Source: Anaerolineae bacterium (lineage in GTDB: Bacteria > Chloroflexota > Anaerolineae > Promineifilales > Promineifilaceae). Taken from it: a stretch of DNA of 64,000 nucleotides. Shown here piece by piece: positions 62,630 through 64,000 of this stretch. The notes under the pieces are model-generated. The model did no database searches. It had not been told where the DNA came from and worked only from the letters and a program-made list of their open reading frames with translations. Each line of letters opens with the position of its first letter. Positions within the stretch are counted from its first letter, which is position 1. Made by a program: the position numbers and the translations under genes. The stretch covers positions 62,001 through 126,000 of the forward strand of contig JADLAX010000026.1 of assembly GCA_020848035.1 (NCBI GenBank). Reading direction: 5' to 3'.

Positions 62630-63010
62630 CTAATTTTTAATATCGAAAAGGTCCAAACCGGGAATAAAGTGGAAATCTTTGACGTTAAATGTGAACAGCT
62701 CTACCTGGTGAACCAGCGCGGTAGCGGCGATGAGTGCGTCGGGGATGCTCAGCTTATGGCTAAGCGAGTAGGTTTTCATCAGCTGGAGAAATTGGTTGGA
62801 AACGGCCGTGTCCAGCCCAAAGCGGTGCAAGGATGCCAGGTGGCGCTGAATCATCTGCAATTCTGCCTTGTTCAAGGCACCAAAGTAGAGCTCGGCCTCA
62901 GTGACAATGCTGATCGCCAGGTTATCCTTGCCCACATCACGAAGAATCTGGTTAACCTGGGGATTGTTCTTATAAAACTCAATGAGGACGTTGGTGTCAC
63001 AAAGAATCAT
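62630..63010 (-). CDS. PIN-domain toxin (VapC-like)
   Basis: A 126-residue ribonuclease-type protein with the PIN acidic set: Asp in LCDTN, Glu in TEAELYFG, Asp in SIPDALIAATAL and Asp in NVKDFH. Toxins of this kind cut specific tRNA or rRNA sites until held by the antitoxin. The ATG at 63010 overlaps the stop of the upstream small gene in TCATGA (ATGA on the coding strand), so it is preferred to the start 15 bases upstream. The length is standard. Confidence 0.88.
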   Translation of the reverse strand: MILCDTNVLIEFYKNNPQVNQILRDVGKDNLAISIVTEAELYFGALNKAELQMIQRHLASLHRFGLDTAVSNQFLQLMKTYSLSHKLSIPDALIAATALVHQVELFTFNVKDFHFIPGLDLFDIKN

Positions 63011-63234
63011 GAGCGGTGCGGCCACGCTTTTTGCCGGAGGGATTCCTGGGAGATGTCTCGGTCAGACCAAATGCCAGCTATAGAAAAAAATGTATCATCT
63101 TCTTGAGATTGGTTGACCGCGCTTTCGTCCCGGCTGTCTTTGGCAATCGAGTCCACAAAGTCAAGCGCACGCAGCAATTCATAGAGCGCTTTGGCTTTGT
63201 CTTTATCTTTTACGCGAATAATAATTTCTTCCAT
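63007..63234 (-). CDS. Probable antitoxin partner of the PIN toxin
   Basis: A 75-residue acidic protein that begins MEEIIIRVKDKDKAKALYEL, then has a Ser/Asp-rich middle and a C-terminus with WSDRDIS. I do not recognise a standard DNA-binding fold, but the size, the charge and the 4-base overlap with the PIN gene are typical of antitoxins. Such proteins wrap the toxin with their C-terminus and repress their own operon. Confidence 0.7.
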   Translation of the reverse strand: MEEIIIRVKDKDKAKALYELLRALDFVDSIAKDSRDESAVNQSQEDDTFFSIAGIWSDRDISQESLRQKAWPHRS

Positions 63235-63329
63235 CGCAAAACCTCAGTCGTGGCTTTCAAACGTTTGTGATGCGGCCATTATACAGCAATATATTCAAGC
63301 GAGGTGACAGTCACTTTCGGAAGTGACAG

Positions 63330-63950
63330 TTACCCGAAAAACCGCTGCGCGCCGAGCCAGATCTGGTACAGGCCAAAGCCAAACAGCGCCACGGCCGAAA
63401 CAAAGCCCAGCACCCGGTTTAACCGTGGGCTGGCCTGCCCCAAAATGCCAAACAGCACCACAAAGCTCATGAAGCCGCCAATTAGCGCGCCGTAAAAGCC
63501 CAGCATAAACGCCAGCCCATGCGACGGCGCCTGCCGCCACCCTTCCAGGAAAATCGGGCCAGCGATGGTGCTCCAGAAAATGTAGGCGTTGGGGCTGAGC
63601 ATGTTCATCAGGGCGGCTTCGCGGATGCTTTGCTTCTTGGGCGCGGGGAGATCGGCAACGGCCGTACCCATCATCTCGCGCGCCGACCGATACGCTTTGT
63701 ACGCCAGGAAGAGCAAAAAAAAGCCACCGCCAAAACGCAGCGCCGCCACAAACCAGTCCGGCATTTGCGTCAGCACCAGCAGCACCAGCAGCACAATCGG
63801 CCCGTCGCTCATCAGCGGGGCCAGCGCCGCCACCAGCGTACGGCGCAGCCCATTTTTCAGCGTCTGCGACAACAAATACGCCTGAAACGGCCCCGGCTGC
63901 GCCGCCGCCGCGCCGCCATAGCCCAATCCCTGCAACAAATACAAAAACAT
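63330..63950 (-). CDS. LysE-family exporter
   Basis: A 206-residue membrane protein with six helices and the family blocks GAAAAQPGPFQAYLLSQTL, PLMSDGPIVLLVLLVL and NMLSPNAYIFWSTIAGPIF. LysE/RhtB members export amino acids or related small solutes; this one's substrate is unknown. ATG at 63950 gives the normal start. The gene lies at the right edge and only 50 bases of upstream sequence are visible. Confidence 0.85.
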   Translation of the reverse strand: MFLYLLQGLGYGGAAAAQPGPFQAYLLSQTLKNGLRRTLVAALAPLMSDGPIVLLVLLVLTQMPDWFVAALRFGGGFFLLFLAYKAYRSAREMMGTAVADLPAPKKQSIREAALMNMLSPNAYIFWSTIAGPIFLEGWRQAPSHGLAFMLGFYGALIGGFMSFVVLFGILGQASPRLNRVLGFVSAVALFGFGLYQIWLGAQRFFG

Positions 63951-64000
63951 GCCACATCCTCGTTTTGATTTTTTGAGGCGGGCAGTCTAACACAAACAAA

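Larger units (their letters stand above)
157..63665. repeat. Dispersed palindrome ACGGCCGT (highly iterated)
   Basis: By eye I count about 120 perfect copies in the window, the first at 157-164 and the last at 63658-63665. About two would be expected for an octamer of this composition at 60 % GC. Most are extended to AACGGCCGTT or ACGGCCGTT, and near-variants ending in GCCGC or GCCGA add about twenty. Copies lie in genes on both strands and in all frames, and also between genes. The distribution is fairly even but with empty stretches (for example 1165-3005, 8320-9040 and 61155-62185). In behaviour it is like the HIP1 element of cyanobacteria (GCGATCGC), but it has another sequence. Confidence 0.9.

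Noticed and set aside
1..64000. tRNA, rRNA and known riboswitches
   Set aside because: I looked for cloverleaf-like or conserved rRNA stretches in the gaps and saw none, though a covariance search would be needed to exclude small RNAs.

Overview
This 64 kb window reads as a chromosomal stretch of a moderately GC-rich, non-photosynthetic bacterium, most likely a Chloroflexota lineage near the Anaerolineae. The pointers are the mix of very long cytoplasmic multi-GAF histidine kinases, kinase/FHA proteins with Thr/Pro-rich exported tails, lipoproteins with Thr/Pro linkers, large GT39-type membrane glycosyltransferases, paired AI-2E transporters and an enlarged SecA. That placement is inference; there is no rRNA gene or other phylogenetic anchor. 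I saw no rRNA, tRNA, CRISPR array or complete insertion sequence.

Layout. 0-2.9 kb: a gene-poor, partly AT-rich accessory patch with a P-loop kinase flanked by a duplicated 57-bp sequence, a DUF6602-like protein and a truncated second P-loop kinase ending in palindromic repeats. 3-7.7 kb: an unusually ordered sarcosine-oxidase-type operon (alpha-like, small unknown protein, beta, delta) and a small membrane protein. 7.7-16.4 kb: an HD phosphohydrolase, a triple-FAS1 lipoprotein, an SDR / SRPBCC / carotenoid-desaturase-like / ABA4-like cluster, an M3 oligoendopeptidase and a DinB protein. 16.5-26.4 kb: a Ser/Thr kinase with FHA, membrane and CBM9-like parts, threonine aldolase, an SH3b lipoprotein, a multi-TM protein, a lipid kinase and a P-loop kinase. 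26.6-31.6 kb: two coupled membrane glycosyltransferases. 31.7-45.2 kb: mutM, adenosine deaminase, a GAF histidine kinase, secA, prs, meaB and a B12-binding mutase subunit. 45.5-49.6 kb: a six-SH3b exported protein and a Zur/metal ABC locus. 49.9-55.2 kb: a GlsB-type protein followed by a tightly overlapping ABC-2 exporter plus two AI-2E transporters. 55.3-60.9 kb: GH13, GT4 and a six-hairpin glucosidase with an SDR. 61.1-64 kb: a beta-propeller-like lipoprotein, a PIN toxin-antitoxin pair and a LysE exporter.

The most striking signal cuts across all genes. The palindrome ACGGCCGT, usually within AACGGCCGTT, occurs roughly 120 times by hand count (about one per 530 bp) against about two expected by chance at 60 % GC. 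It lies mostly inside coding regions, where it writes Thr-Ala-Val, Asn/Asp-Gly-Arg or Arg-Pro according to frame, and two copies build a transcription terminator. It resembles in behaviour the highly iterated palindrome HIP1 of cyanobacteria but has a different sequence. It is missing from stretches that also look foreign by base composition.

A second layer is a set of intergenic inverted repeats built from short repeated words (CACAGAT, CTCTGTG, GTGAAACGTGA, CACTTGCC, AAAAGTGA). Several provide the stop codons of the adjoining genes.
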